A DNA stretch of 64,000 nt from CANJIV01 sp046330225 (lineage in GTDB: Bacteria > Actinomycetota > Thermoleophilia > Solirubrobacterales > Solirubrobacteraceae): NCBI GenBank assembly GCA_046330225.1, contig JAXLTD010000008.1, positions 1 to 64,000 of the forward strand, read 5' to 3'. The notes under the pieces were generated by a model. The model made no database searches. It was given only the letters and a program-made list of their open reading frames with translations, and was not told the DNA's origin. The translations under genes and the position numbers were made by a program. Position 1 is the first letter of the stretch, and the number at the start of each line of letters is the position of its first letter. Of this stretch, positions 7,798 to 16,110 are shown piece by piece.

Positions 7798-8757
7798 ATG
7801 ACCTCCCGGCGGACGTCGAAGCTCCGCGACGCCGCCGCCGCGCTCGTCGGCGGGATGCGCGACGGGACGATTAGGACGGCCAGCGGCGAGACGTACAAGC
7901 CATCGGCCATCGGGTCCTACGAAGAGAGCCTGAATCTCCACGTCCTGCCGACGCTTGGCGACGTGCGTCTCTCCGACATCCGCCGGGCGGACGTTGTGCG
8001 GCTGACCCGGGATCTGCTCGCCAAGCGCAGCGAGAGCACGGTGCGCAACGCGCTCGTGCCGCTGCGGGTCATCTACCGGGAGGCCCGGGAGCACGGCGAG
8101 GTTCCGGTGAGCCCGCTCGCCGGTCTCAAGCTGCCGACGTCGAAGGGGCGTCGCGACCGGATCGCGACGCCGCGTGAGGCCGCGACGCTCATCGCGGCGC
8201 TGCCCGGAGAAGGGGACCGCGCGCTGTGGGCGGTGGCGTTCTATGCCGGCCTGCGTCGCGGCGAGTTGCAGGCGCTGCGGTGGTGTGACGTGGACTTCGC
8301 GGAGAAGGTGATTCGCGTGCGCCGATCGTGGGATGCGTCGGCTCAGGCCGACGTGGGGCCGAAGTCAGCGGCGGGCGCGCGCGCGGTCCCGATGCCCGAC
8401 CTCCTCCGCGATCGGCTCCGCAAGCCGCTCGCGGCGCACAAGCTGGCCAGCCCGCGATCCAACGGCGACGCCCTCGTGTTCCCGCAGGACCGCGACCCGA
8501 CCAGGCCGTTCTGTGCGGGCGCGATCCAGAAGCGCGCCGACCGTGCGTGGAAGGGCATGGACCGGATCACGCTGCACGAGGCACGCCACACGTATGCGTC
8601 GCTGGCGATCGCGGCGGGCGTGAACATCAAGGCGCTGTCGACCTACATGGGCCATGCGGGAATCCAGATCACGCTAGACCGCTACGGGCACCTGCTGCCC
8701 GGAAACGAGGCCGAAGCGATGGGTCTGCTGGATGCCTACCTTGCCGCGAACGCTTGA
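7798..8757 (+). CDS. int: Tyrosine recombinase, core-binding and catalytic domains
   Basis: The 319 residues hold the SAM-like core-binding domain (about 1-115) and the catalytic domain. Catalytic residues are all visible: Arg153 in GLRRGEL, His260-x2-Arg263 in HEARHTY, His286 in MGHAG and nucleophile Tyr296 in DRYGH. Compared with family members it lacks the N-terminal arm-binding domain, which is encoded just upstream and cut off by an amber codon at 7777. ATG 7798 could serve for reinitiation (GGGGAGCG precedes it). It is the likely enzyme that inserted this element into tRNA-Ser. Confidence 0.85.
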   Translation: MTSRRTSKLRDAAAALVGGMRDGTIRTASGETYKPSAIGSYEESLNLHVLPTLGDVRLSDIRRADVVRLTRDLLAKRSESTVRNALVPLRVIYREAREHGEVPVSPLAGLKLPTSKGRRDRIATPREAATLIAALPGEGDRALWAVAFYAGLRRGELQALRWCDVDFAEKVIRVRRSWDASAQADVGPKSAAGARAVPMPDLLRDRLRKPLAAHKLASPRSNGDALVFPQDRDPTRPFCAGAIQKRADRAWKGMDRITLHEARHTYASLAIAAGVNIKALSTYMGHAGIQITLDRYGHLLPGNEAEAMGLLDAYLAANA

Positions 8758-8977
8758 GGCCGTGTCGGCTCGTCAGCTTCGAGCGGGCCCGGGGGACGGG
8801 CGTCCCCCTCGAGCCCGTCGTTGTGGTGCTTTGCACCGAGGATTTAGGATTCGGCGGTACCGTTCCGATCAACTGTCGTAAGCGGCGTGAAGCGAAGCCA
8901 TCCAAAGCCATCCGCCCTGCTTGCTTTCCCCCGGTGCATCGAAGAGGATCGCGCTGGCGACCATCAGGAGGCCCACG
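8758..8977. other. Intergenic region between integrase and cargo operon
   Basis: No gene is apparent. The segment has an A/T-richer patch near 8843-8862 and ends in a strong ribosome binding site (CAGGAGG at 8966-8972) for the gene at 8978. It probably contains the promoter of the three-gene cassette. Confidence 0.4.
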
Positions 8978-9259
8978 ATGAACCCACCGCCCGGCACACT
9001 CGCCCCCTCACCGACCGCGACGACTGCGTCCGGCTCTCATGGGATTGATGAGAAGCGTCCTGCGGAGTTGGCTGATCCCGATGCCCCTGCTTCCGTCACG
9101 TATTCCTCGAGCGCCCCGGTCGCCAAGGTAGGGGACCACGCGGTCTGGCTGGATAGCCCACTCGACTTCGACGCAGGCCACAAGGCCCTTTCAGGCCTTG
9201 AGCCGTCACTCGACGACGACGGCTACCTGCCTGCAGGCGGCGGGCCTTTCGGCGTGTGA
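8978..9259 (+). CDS. Unknown protein, first gene of attR-proximal cassette
   Basis: The 93-residue product has a Pro/Ser/Thr/Ala-rich N-terminal third, probably disordered, and a more ordered acidic C-terminal half (WLDSPLDFDAGHKALSGLEP). ATG 8978 is set by a strong CAGGAGG six bases upstream. No domain was recognised. The next gene starts at GTG 9256 inside its stop codon, so the two products are translationally coupled, which suggests they are made in related amounts. Confidence 0.6.
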   Translation: MNPPPGTLAPSPTATTASGSHGIDEKRPAELADPDAPASVTYSSSAPVAKVGDHAVWLDSPLDFDAGHKALSGLEPSLDDDGYLPAGGGPFGV

Positions 9260-9753
9260 CAGACGTCTACGGCGCGCTCAACGAGAACCTGAGCGTCGGG
9301 GACATCATCCGCGACGTGACGTTCGTCGTCATCCGTGACGGCGAAGCCCCGCGCCGCCTTGAGCCTATGCACGGTCTCGTGATGACGGGTGATTGCGAAC
9401 TGGACAAGTACTGGCACAAGATCGAAAGAGGCATCAGCGATGAGGCTGTTCGAGCCTGGCCCGTGACGGCCGCTCCGCTCAGAACGGAACTCGACGGCCT
9501 CGAGGGAGGCGGTCTGGCTGGCGATATCCGCCGCGGCAGGGTGAGGCGCTACTTCCACATCCCGGCGGCTGGCGGACTCCCCGAGTTCGCCGCGGACCTC
9601 TGGTTTGCTCAGCCGGTGCCTCGCCGCGGTTTCGACGATCGCCGCGCGGCGACGCTCTCAAGAACATTTCTGCTGCGCCTCTTCCAACAGGACTGGGAGA
9701 CGCGCACGCGGATTCCGATTCCTGATGTGTTCCCGATCGTGGGGACTGCGTGA
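9256..9753 (+). CDS. Unknown protein, second gene of the cassette
   Basis: The 165-residue frame has consistent codon usage and alternating strands and helices. Notable segments are IIRDVTFVVIRDG (8-strand-like), VMTGDCELDKYWHKIERG and RTFLLRLFQQDWETRT near the C terminus. No known family was recognised. It overlaps both neighbours by a few bases, so it sits centrally in a compact operon. Position between the integrase and attR is a usual place for cargo such as defence or fitness genes, but function is unknown. Confidence 0.6.
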   Translation: MTDVYGALNENLSVGDIIRDVTFVVIRDGEAPRRLEPMHGLVMTGDCELDKYWHKIERGISDEAVRAWPVTAAPLRTELDGLEGGGLAGDIRRGRVRRYFHIPAAGGLPEFAADLWFAQPVPRRGFDDRRAATLSRTFLLRLFQQDWETRTRIPIPDVFPIVGTA

Positions 9754-10202
9754 TGCAGCTAGACAGCTTCCTGCTCGCCGACGCTGCCGCTGCCCTTGAG
9801 GGCAAGCTCTACGTGCACGGTGGCGGAATCACGCGCATCAATTCGCCGCGGTTCCCCTTGGTCCAGCAGCTCGCGTTCGTCCTTCGATTCCTGGCCGTCG
9901 ACCAGGACGACCTGACGTCGGCGCACACCATCGGCGTTTCGCTCACTGCTCCGGATCACGAGTTCTTGGTGCCTGAGCAAGGCCTTCGGATTCAACCGCC
10001 CGCGGAGTACCTGAACGTCGTGGAGGGCGAGACGAGAGCGATCAACGTCGCGCTCACGGTGAACGGCCTAGTGTTTCCTGCCGCCGGCATGTACAGCGCC
10101 CAGGCATACCTCGACGGCGAGGTCGTCCGCGATCTGCCCCTCCCAGTCGTCCTGATTGTGCCGCCTGATCCGGAGGAAGAGCCGCCCGCAGACGACGCGT
10201 GA
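9750..10202 (+). CDS. DUF6941-like protein, third gene of the cassette
   Basis: The 150-residue protein opens with DSFLLADAAAALEGKLYVHG and GGGITRI, then a beta-rich body and the closing pattern GMYSAQAYLDGEVVRDLPLPVV. This pattern is typical of a widespread actinobacterial family that I associate with DUF6941; the name is from memory. Members resemble small beta-sandwich proteins of unknown role. The start overlaps the upstream stop. The acidic tail ends in a run of Pro/Glu/Asp. Confidence 0.6.
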   Translation: MMQLDSFLLADAAAALEGKLYVHGGGITRINSPRFPLVQQLAFVLRFLAVDQDDLTSAHTIGVSLTAPDHEFLVPEQGLRIQPPAEYLNVVEGETRAINVALTVNGLVFPAAGMYSAQAYLDGEVVRDLPLPVVLIVPPDPEEEPPADDA

Positions 10203-10549
10203 TCGCGATGTGCACAGTGCCCGACGCGAAGCTGGCTTGACTGTCGTCACTGGGGCCGGGAGCCCAGATCGCCATTGGCTCGCCGGGGATCTGTCTCGCC
10301 GCTGACCAGCGCTGCGCCAGTTGGCGAGCTGGTCGCCCCCCCGAGCCTTCGTGCTTTCCCTCGTCCCCGGCTCCGGCACGGCCCCGCGCGCGAACCCGGG
10401 ATTCGTCATTGCGCGCCGCTGATTCCGCGCGCCAGTCGCGCGCCAGTCGACACAGGTCTCTGAGCGGTTCACAGCGGACGCGAGCGGTAACCACCAACGG
10501 CACTCAGCGGTTGATGCGGTCCAACGCCGGCGCGGAATCCCAGCGTTGA
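10203..10549. other. Gene-free right end of the element with direct repeats
   Basis: No gene is supported. The stretch holds GCGCGCCGCTGATT (10411-10424) and a tandem 11-mer GCGCGCCAGTC at 10427-10437 and 10438-10448, related to 136-149 near attL. These are candidate integrase arm sites. Confidence 0.45.
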
Positions 10550-10611
10550 AGCGGAGGGGGCGGGATTCGAACCCGCGGTCCGGGGTTGCCGGACTCCGGT
10601 TTTCAAGACCG
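10550..10611. repeat. attR: 62-bp repeat inside the intact tRNA-Ser gene
   Basis: This copy is identical to 15-76 and covers the 3' portion of the tRNA gene from just outside the discriminator base to the 5' side of the anticodon stem. The element therefore supplied a 3' half that keeps the tRNA functional. Confidence 0.9.
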
Positions 10612-10639
10612 GTGCATTCGACCGCTCTGCCACCCCTCC
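10552..10639 (-). tRNA. tRNA-Ser (anticodon UGA)
   Basis: The minus strand folds as an 88-nt class II tRNA. The acceptor stem is GGAGGGG/CCCCTCC with discriminator G, the anticodon stem-loop is CCGGT-CTTGAAA-ACCGG (anticodon at 10603-10605), a long variable arm follows, and the T-arm contains GGTTCGAATCC. CCA is not encoded. It is the integration target of the element. Confidence 0.95.
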
Positions 10640-10670
10640 AGGTGCCAGCCCGACGGTAGACGGTTCGCGG

Positions 10671-13475
10671 TCAGGCGGGTGTGACGGAGGCGCCGGACCG
10701 CGCCACCGCGGCGCCCGGGACGATCGTCGCCGCCCGGGAGAGCGCCCGCTCGTGGTCGAGCACTGCCATGAGGGCATCGACGACCGCCGGGTCGAACTGC
10801 GCGCCGGCGTTGCGGCGCAGCTCCTCGCGGGCCTCGGCGTCGCTCATGGCCACGCGGTAGGGGCGATCGCTCGTCATCGCGTGGTAGGCGTCGCAGGCGA
10901 GGATAACCCGGGCGCCGAGCGGGATCTGCTCGCCGTGGAGGCCGTCGGGGTAGCCGGTCCCGTCCCAGTGCTCGTGGCCGTGCCGCACCAGCGGCCGCAC
11001 GCCCGACAGGAACTCGACAGGGGCAAGGATCTGCTCGCCGACCACGGTGTGGCGCTCCACGATGTCGCGCTCCTCGGCCGTCAGCGGCTCGGGCTTGTTC
11101 AGGATCCACTCAGGCACCGCGATCTTCCCGATGTCGTGGAAGATCGCCCCGTAGCGCAGATCGCGCAGTTCCTGGTCGCTGAAGCCCAGGCGCCGTCCGA
11201 CCTCGGTCGCGTGGCGGGCGATCGCGGGGGCGTGCTCGGTCGTGTAGGAGTTCTTCGCCTCCAGCGCGGCGCTCAGTGCCTCGGCCGTGCCGAGGTAGGC
11301 GCGGTCGAGCTGCTCGTAGAGATTGGCGCCACGCAGGGCGGCGCCGATCTGGTCGGCGATCGCCCGGACGATCTGCGCGTCGTCCTCGTCGAAGGCGGCC
11401 CGCCGGTCGTCCTCGAGGTTGACCGCGCCCCACAGCCGGTCGCCGAGCCAGATGGGAGCGGCGAGCTCGGATTGCGCACCGGCGAGGCTGTCGTGTGCGA
11501 CGAAGTCGTGGTCGGCGGCGGTGTCGTCGACGATCACCACGCGCCGCTCCCGCAGGGCGCGCCCGATGACCCCCGCGCTGCGCGGCATCGCCCACGGAGT
11601 GGCGGCAGACGCGGCGGTCCGGGCGGCTGCGCCCGCCGCGTGCTCGACGTAGCCGTCCGGGCGGATGCGCGCGATCTCGCTGAGGTCGAACCCGAGTCCG
11701 TCGCGCAGCTCCTCGACCGCTGCCGCGAGGATCGGCTCGACCTCGGTCATCGCGGCGATTCGCGTGCCCAGCTCGCTGGCGACGGCGAGCTGCCGGGTGC
11801 GCTTGCGGAGCCGGTCGGACTGCCGCGCCTCCGCGGAAGGCCAGGGGTCGGCGCCGGGCAGTGCGGGCGCGACGCGCTCGGCCCGCCCGTCGGCGGGCAG
11901 GTCGCTCCCGTCGTCCGGCACCGTGCTGGCGGGGATGACCGTGCCCTTGCGGCCTTCGAGCTTCCCGAGCAGGAGCGCGCGATCCGCCCGCTGGATGAGG
12001 TCGACCACCGACATCCCGGGCGACCACTCGGCGACCCCGGCGGTTGCCGCGGCAGGCGTGTCCGGCCCGGAACGCTCGACCCGGTGCAGCGCCCGCTGGG
12101 CCACCTCCTGGGCGGCCCGCTCGTCCGCGTCGGCCGCCACGATCGCGAACTCATCCCCGCCGTAGCGCGCGACGGCGTCGTAGGGCCGGATCGACTGGCG
12201 CAGTGCCAGGCCGACCGCCCGAAGCACCTCGTCGCCTCCGAGGTGGCCTCGGGCGTCGTTGATCTGCTTGAAGTCGTCGAGGTCGATGAGGATGAGCGAC
12301 ACGGGCCGCCCTCCGCGCTCGGCGCGGTCCATCTCGCGCTCGATCGCCCGGTGCATCGCCGCGTGGTTCAGGCAGCCGGTGAGGGAGTCGGTGTGTGCGG
12401 CCCGGGCGAGGCCGGCGATCTCGGACGCGTTCCGGTAGGCGGAAGCCACGAGTTCGGCAAAGGGCTCGAGGATTCGCAGGTGCTCGGAGGTCACGGTGAA
12501 GGGGCGGGTGTAGGCGGCGGTGAGCACGCCGCGGATCTGCCCCTCCCACTGCAGCGGCACCGCCAGGGAGCTGCTGATCCGGGCGAACGGGAGGCCGGGC
12601 GGCGCGTTGGCGATCCGCTGGTATTCGTTCGTGAGAATCGAACGGCCGATCTCGACCGCCTTGGCGGCCATCCCCGAGCCGGGTCGCTGGTGGTAGCCGA
12701 TGATCTCCGGCGGGACGTTCCAGGCGGCGTCGATGGTCACGCCGTCGCGGGCGTTCCCGCGGTAGACCGCCGCGGTGTCGGCGTCGAGGATCGCTGCCGC
12801 TTCGCGGCAGATCGCCGTGAGCGCCTCGTTCATGTCGAGGCTGTCCTTCAGGGCAGCCGCCGCGCGCGTGAAGGTGGCCTGCTGCGCCCGCTGGGCGGCG
12901 CTCTGCTCGGCGAGGTGCAGCTGCGCCAGGCTCGCGGCCGCGGCGTCGGCGAGGGCGCTGGCGACGTCGAGCTCCTCGGTGTTCAGCTCGCGGCCGCGGG
13001 CAGTGGCCAGGGCGAGCACGTGCCCGTCGCCGCTGTCGGCCCGCATGGCGAGCAGGACGATCTCGCCGTAGCTGTGCGTGTTGAGCCCGATCGCGGCGGC
13101 CAGCCCGGACGCCTCTCCGCGGCGAAGCCGCAGTTCGGTGGCCCGGCCGTCCACGATCTCGGCAACCGCAGGGACGGTGACGAGGTCGATCGGCGCGGCG
13201 CTTGACGTCCGCGGGGCCGAGGCAGCCACCCGCATGTGGCGCTCGCCACGTCCGGCCGGGGAGGGCTGGAGCACCGCGCCGGCCGGCAGATCGAGGACGC
13301 TGCAGGCCTCGCGGAGCAGCGCACGGCGCACGACGTCCGGGCCGCTCGCTTCTGCGGCGGCTCCGAGCAGCCTGGAGACGGCAAGCACCGCCTCGGCGGT
13401 TGACGCGTCGATTCGATCCAAGGGAGCTGGTGGGTTGGCCTGGCCAGGCCGCTCTGCGGACGTCCGAGCCCGCAC
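10671..13475 (-). CDS. GAF-GAF-GGDEF-GAF-HD-GYP cyclic-di-GMP signalling protein
   Basis: This 934-residue cytoplasmic protein has GAF-type sensor domains in the N-terminal third. A diguanylate cyclase follows with an intact GGDEF (439-443) and an RPYD inhibitory site exactly five residues before it. Another GAF domain lies at about 570-720. The C-terminal HD-GYP phosphodiesterase has HD at 780-781, HTVVGEQIL, and HEHWDGTGYPDG with GYP at 841-843. Both synthesis and breakdown of c-di-GMP are thus possible in one chain. No membrane segments are seen, so signals are probably intracellular small molecules or redox. GTG 13475 is the assumed start. Confidence 0.92.
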   Translation of the reverse strand: MRARTSAERPGQANPPAPLDRIDASTAEAVLAVSRLLGAAAEASGPDVVRRALLREACSVLDLPAGAVLQPSPAGRGERHMRVAASAPRTSSAAPIDLVTVPAVAEIVDGRATELRLRRGEASGLAAAIGLNTHSYGEIVLLAMRADSGDGHVLALATARGRELNTEELDVASALADAAAASLAQLHLAEQSAAQRAQQATFTRAAAALKDSLDMNEALTAICREAAAILDADTAAVYRGNARDGVTIDAAWNVPPEIIGYHQRPGSGMAAKAVEIGRSILTNEYQRIANAPPGLPFARISSSLAVPLQWEGQIRGVLTAAYTRPFTVTSEHLRILEPFAELVASAYRNASEIAGLARAAHTDSLTGCLNHAAMHRAIEREMDRAERGGRPVSLILIDLDDFKQINDARGHLGGDEVLRAVGLALRQSIRPYDAVARYGGDEFAIVAADADERAAQEVAQRALHRVERSGPDTPAAATAGVAEWSPGMSVVDLIQRADRALLLGKLEGRKGTVIPASTVPDDGSDLPADGRAERVAPALPGADPWPSAEARQSDRLRKRTRQLAVASELGTRIAAMTEVEPILAAAVEELRDGLGFDLSEIARIRPDGYVEHAAGAAARTAASAATPWAMPRSAGVIGRALRERRVVIVDDTAADHDFVAHDSLAGAQSELAAPIWLGDRLWGAVNLEDDRRAAFDEDDAQIVRAIADQIGAALRGANLYEQLDRAYLGTAEALSAALEAKNSYTTEHAPAIARHATEVGRRLGFSDQELRDLRYGAIFHDIGKIAVPEWILNKPEPLTAEERDIVERHTVVGEQILAPVEFLSGVRPLVRHGHEHWDGTGYPDGLHGEQIPLGARVILACDAYHAMTSDRPYRVAMSDAEAREELRRNAGAQFDPAVVDALMAVLDHERALSRAATIVPGAAVARSGASVTPA

Positions 13476-13527
13476 GGCCTCACTGGGGGGTATCGGCGCG
13501 AACGGCCGGCGGCTTGACCGCTTGTGC

Positions 13528-14304
13528 CTACCGGGTCATAGCGATGACGCGGTAGGGCGCGGTCGCCTTCCAGGCCGCGGGATCCTCGTTGCCGGCGGCC
13601 AGCGTGCGGACCGTGGCGGCCCGCAGCTCCGCGAACTCGGCGGTCGCGAGCACACGCCTGGCCGACCGCCAGGAGGGGTGGTACTCGAAGAGCCTGTCTG
13701 CGACCGCTTCGGCGGACGCCCCGGTGAGCACGAGGTCGGCGTCGCTGATCGTGACCGCGGCGGCTCCGTCGAACAGCGCGCCGACGGTCGCGGGGTCGCT
13801 CCAATCGGTTGGCGGCGGCGCATCGGCCGCCGGAGGTGCCGCGGCGGCGATCGCCGCCCGCAGCTGCGTCGCGGCGGCAAACATGACGCCCGTGCGGGGC
13901 CAGCTCGTGACCAGGATGCGGCCGCCGGGCCGGACGACGCGCAGCAACTCGGCGGCGGCAGCAGCGGCTGGCTGAGCGAAGATCACGCCAAAGACCGAGA
14001 CGGCGGCGTCGAAGGCGGCGTCGTCGAACGGCAGGGCGGCGGCGTCGGCCACCGCCCACTGAGCGTCGAGACCTCGCCGCTGCGGCCGTTCCCGGGCGAC
14101 GTCGATCAGGCGCGGCGTGATGTCCGCGCCGGTGACCCGCGCCCCGCAGGCGGCCGCGAGGAGGGCGGCGTTGCCCGTCCCGCAGGCCACGTCGAGGACG
14201 CGGTCGCCGGGCGCGGGGGCGAGCAGCCCGATCACGTGGGCGGCAGCGGGCTCGAGCTCCGCGGCGGTGTGTTCGTAGGCGCCGGCTCCCCAGTCCTCGG
14301 GCAT
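13528..14304 (-). CDS. Class I SAM-dependent methyltransferase
   Basis: The 258-residue protein has the Rossmann methyltransferase motifs: motif I VLDVACGTGNAALL (about 36-49), motif II with an acidic residue in VTGADITPRL, then ALPFDDAAFDAAVSVFG and LLRVVRPGGRILVTSW. This is the Methyltransf_11/UbiE-like arrangement. Substrate cannot be inferred. It lies 52 nt upstream of the c-di-GMP gene on the same strand. A near-palindrome covers its last codons (13529-13556). Confidence 0.85.
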   Translation of the reverse strand: MPEDWGAGAYEHTAAELEPAAAHVIGLLAPAPGDRVLDVACGTGNAALLAAACGARVTGADITPRLIDVARERPQRRGLDAQWAVADAAALPFDDAAFDAAVSVFGVIFAQPAAAAAAELLRVVRPGGRILVTSWPRTGVMFAAATQLRAAIAAAAPPAADAPPPTDWSDPATVGALFDGAAAVTISDADLVLTGASAEAVADRLFEYHPSWRSARRVLATAEFAELRAATVRTLAAGNEDPAAWKATAPYRVIAMTR

Positions 14305-14389
14305 GCCCCGATCCTTTCAGGCCCGGCTCCGGCGGGGCGCTGCGGGCCGCCAGGGCCGGCGGGCCAGCCTCTACACTGGCGGCCTGCCC

Positions 14390-14478
14390 GGAGAGGTGGC
14401 CGAGTGGCTGAAGGCACTCGCCTGCTAAGCGAGTATGGGGTTCACGCTCCATCGCGGGTTCGAATCCCGCCCTCTCCG
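14390..14478 (+). tRNA. tRNA-Ser (anticodon GCU)
   Basis: This is an 89-nt class II tRNA. The acceptor stem is GGAGAGG/CCTCTCC with discriminator G, the anticodon stem-loop is ACTCGC-CTGCTAA-GCGAGT, and there is a long variable arm and a GGTTCGAATCC T-loop. The minus-strand gene next to it ends inside this tRNA. Confidence 0.96.
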
Positions 14479-15412
14479 TTTTCCAGCCGCGGGCTCGCCG
14501 GCCCGCGCCGGGCCGCGAGGATCGCCCGCAATCGCTCCGCCTCCCGAGCCGGTGCGCGGTCGAGCCGCTGCCAGGTGATCCGGATGACCGCGAACCCGGC
14601 TCCCAGGAGCGCCGCGTCCTTCTCCCGGTCGCGCTCGAAGCGGTGCGCGTCGAACGCGCGCCCGTCCAGCTCGACGACGAGGCGCTCGGGCCGCCAGAGC
14701 ATGTCGACCTCGTAGCCCGCGACGCGCCGGTTGACCTCAGGACGCGGGAGCCCGTGCTCGCGGACGAACGCGAGGAAGCAGTCCTCGAGCTCGGACCGGG
14801 TCGGGCCTCCGCGCTGCGAGAGCTGCGATCGCAGGCGACCCGATCCCCGGCGGCCGGGGGAGCGGTCCAGCAGCGCCGCCAGCTCGTCAGCGCGGACCCG
14901 GCCCAGCACCTGGGCTTCGTTGACGGCCCGCGCCAGCCGCCGGTCGTCGAGGACGTCGGCGAGGTCGAGCAGGGTCCGGGCGGGCGCCGTGACCGGGATC
15001 CCGTGGTGGATCGCGGCGTCCGCGACCTGAAGCGTGCGGGAGCGGTGGGCGTGGACGCCACGAAGCCGGTGCCGGTGGCGAGCCGTCACTTCGATTCGGG
15101 CGGGCCACGCGGGCAGGAGACGCCAGAGCGCTGCGGCCGAGCGGTGGCTGAGGACCGTGCCGTCGCCGCAGGCCAGCACGGCGGCGAGCGCCCGCGCCTC
15201 GGGGGTGTAGCGGCCCCGATCCCGACCGCGTACAGGCCGGGGTGGATCGCCTGCAGGCGCCCTGCGCGAAGCCGGTGGTCGATCGCACCCGGTGACACGC
15301 CGACGCTGGCCAGCTGGGCGCGGGTTGCCACGCCATGCTGGCACTTCGCCACTGAGACGATCGCGCGATCTGGCTGCTCCCAGCGCGGGGCTGTGTGCAC
15401 CTGACCATCCAT
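14442..15412 (-). pseudogene. AbiEi-like wHTH plus DUF559 endonuclease-like protein, frameshift
   Basis: From ATG 15412 the first frame gives a type IV antitoxin-like winged helix (HGVATRAQLASVGVSPGAID, then GRLQAIHPGLYAVG). Near 15219 coding moves one frame and continues with RGRYTPEARALAAVLACGDG, a middle domain (APARTLLDLADVL) and a Vsr-like DUF559 fold (VDMLWRPERLVVELDG, RITWQRL). One inserted base gives an intact protein of about 320 residues. The final residues (GIRTRD) are antisense to the tRNA-Ser gene, so the last codons are an overlap. The architecture is common in actinobacteria and its role is unknown. The shift may be a sequencing error. Confidence 0.65.
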
Positions 15413-15613
15413 GTCACGGTCGAATGACCACACCCCCCGGAGCGTGCCGGACGCTGCGCCCACCAAGCCGCCAGCGCGCGGGGTTCGCCGGCGTTCTGCG
15501 GCGCCGGTGCGTGGTTCTGGAGCGCCGGTGCGTGGTTCTGCGGCGGCGGTGCGTGGATCTGGAGCGCCCCGGGCGGCTGGGCTCGCGGCGCGCCGCGTGG
15601 CACCATGCGACGC

Positions 15614-16110
15614 ATGCCCGATGAGAACGTCTTTGCCGACCGCTGGGACCGGGAGCTGCCCGACCCGCCGTTTCGCTCGCGCGGCCGCCTGGTGGGCCGC
15701 CACGCCGGGGCGACGGAGCTGGGCGCCACCGTCTACGAGATCGATCCCGGCGGTGTCGCGGCGCCCTACCACCTCCACCACGGCAACGAGGAACTGCTCA
15801 TCGTCCTGTCCGGCCGGCCGAGGCTGCGCACCCCGCTGGCGAGCGCGACCTGGAGCCCGGCGCCGTGGTCTCCTTTCGCCGCGGGCCCGACGGCGCCCAC
15901 TGCCTCCGCAACGCCAGCGACGAGCCGGTCCGCTTCGTGATCGTCTCGACGATGAGGTTCCCCGAGGTCGCCGAGTACCCGGACACCGCCGACACCCTCA
16001 CGCTGACGGCCCCCGGCGAGGGGAAGGTGTTCCCGCAGGGCAGCGACGTGCCCTATCAGGAGGCCGTGACGGCGGCCGCGGAGGCCGCGGGGGGCGCCGG
16101 GCGGCCATGA
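15614..16110 (+). pseudogene. Cupin-domain protein with apparent -1 frameshift
   Basis: The N-terminal frame gives a cupin: motif 1 is APYHLHHGNEELLIVLSGRP, with metal-ligand histidines and Glu. Near 15834 the frame breaks. The continuing frame gives motif 2 (DLEPGAVVSFRRGPDGAHCL with a conserved His) and a typical end (FVIVSTMRFPEVAEYPDTAD). One extra base in ACCCCGCT would join them into about 165 residues. The stop overlaps the arginase-family start as ATGA, so they form an operon. A metal-binding, sugar-isomerase-like or regulatory role is likely, but no substrate can be named. An ATG at 15605 is an alternative start. Confidence 0.7.

Larger units (their letters stand above)
77..10549. 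mobile_element. Integrated genetic element in tRNA-Ser(UGA), about 10.5 kb
   Basis: The element lies between the 62-bp direct repeats. It contains a split tyrosine integrase (7567-8757), an excisionase-like HTH gene (6967), a ParB-like gene, a replication-type gene (5017) and several unknown small genes. No capsid, terminase, portal, relaxase or FtsK-type translocase gene was seen. It is therefore neither a complete phage nor a self-transmissible conjugative element; a mobilizable or satellite-type integrated element is the best description. The amber codon in the integrase may mean it is immobile now. Confidence 0.85.

Noticed and set aside
15..10611. Complete prophage or conjugative element
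   Set aside because: No capsid, portal, terminase, tail, relaxase or translocase gene was found.
13529..13556. Terminator at the near-palindrome
   Set aside because: The 28-bp imperfect palindrome lies within the last codons of the methyltransferase gene and has no T tract; it may be chance.
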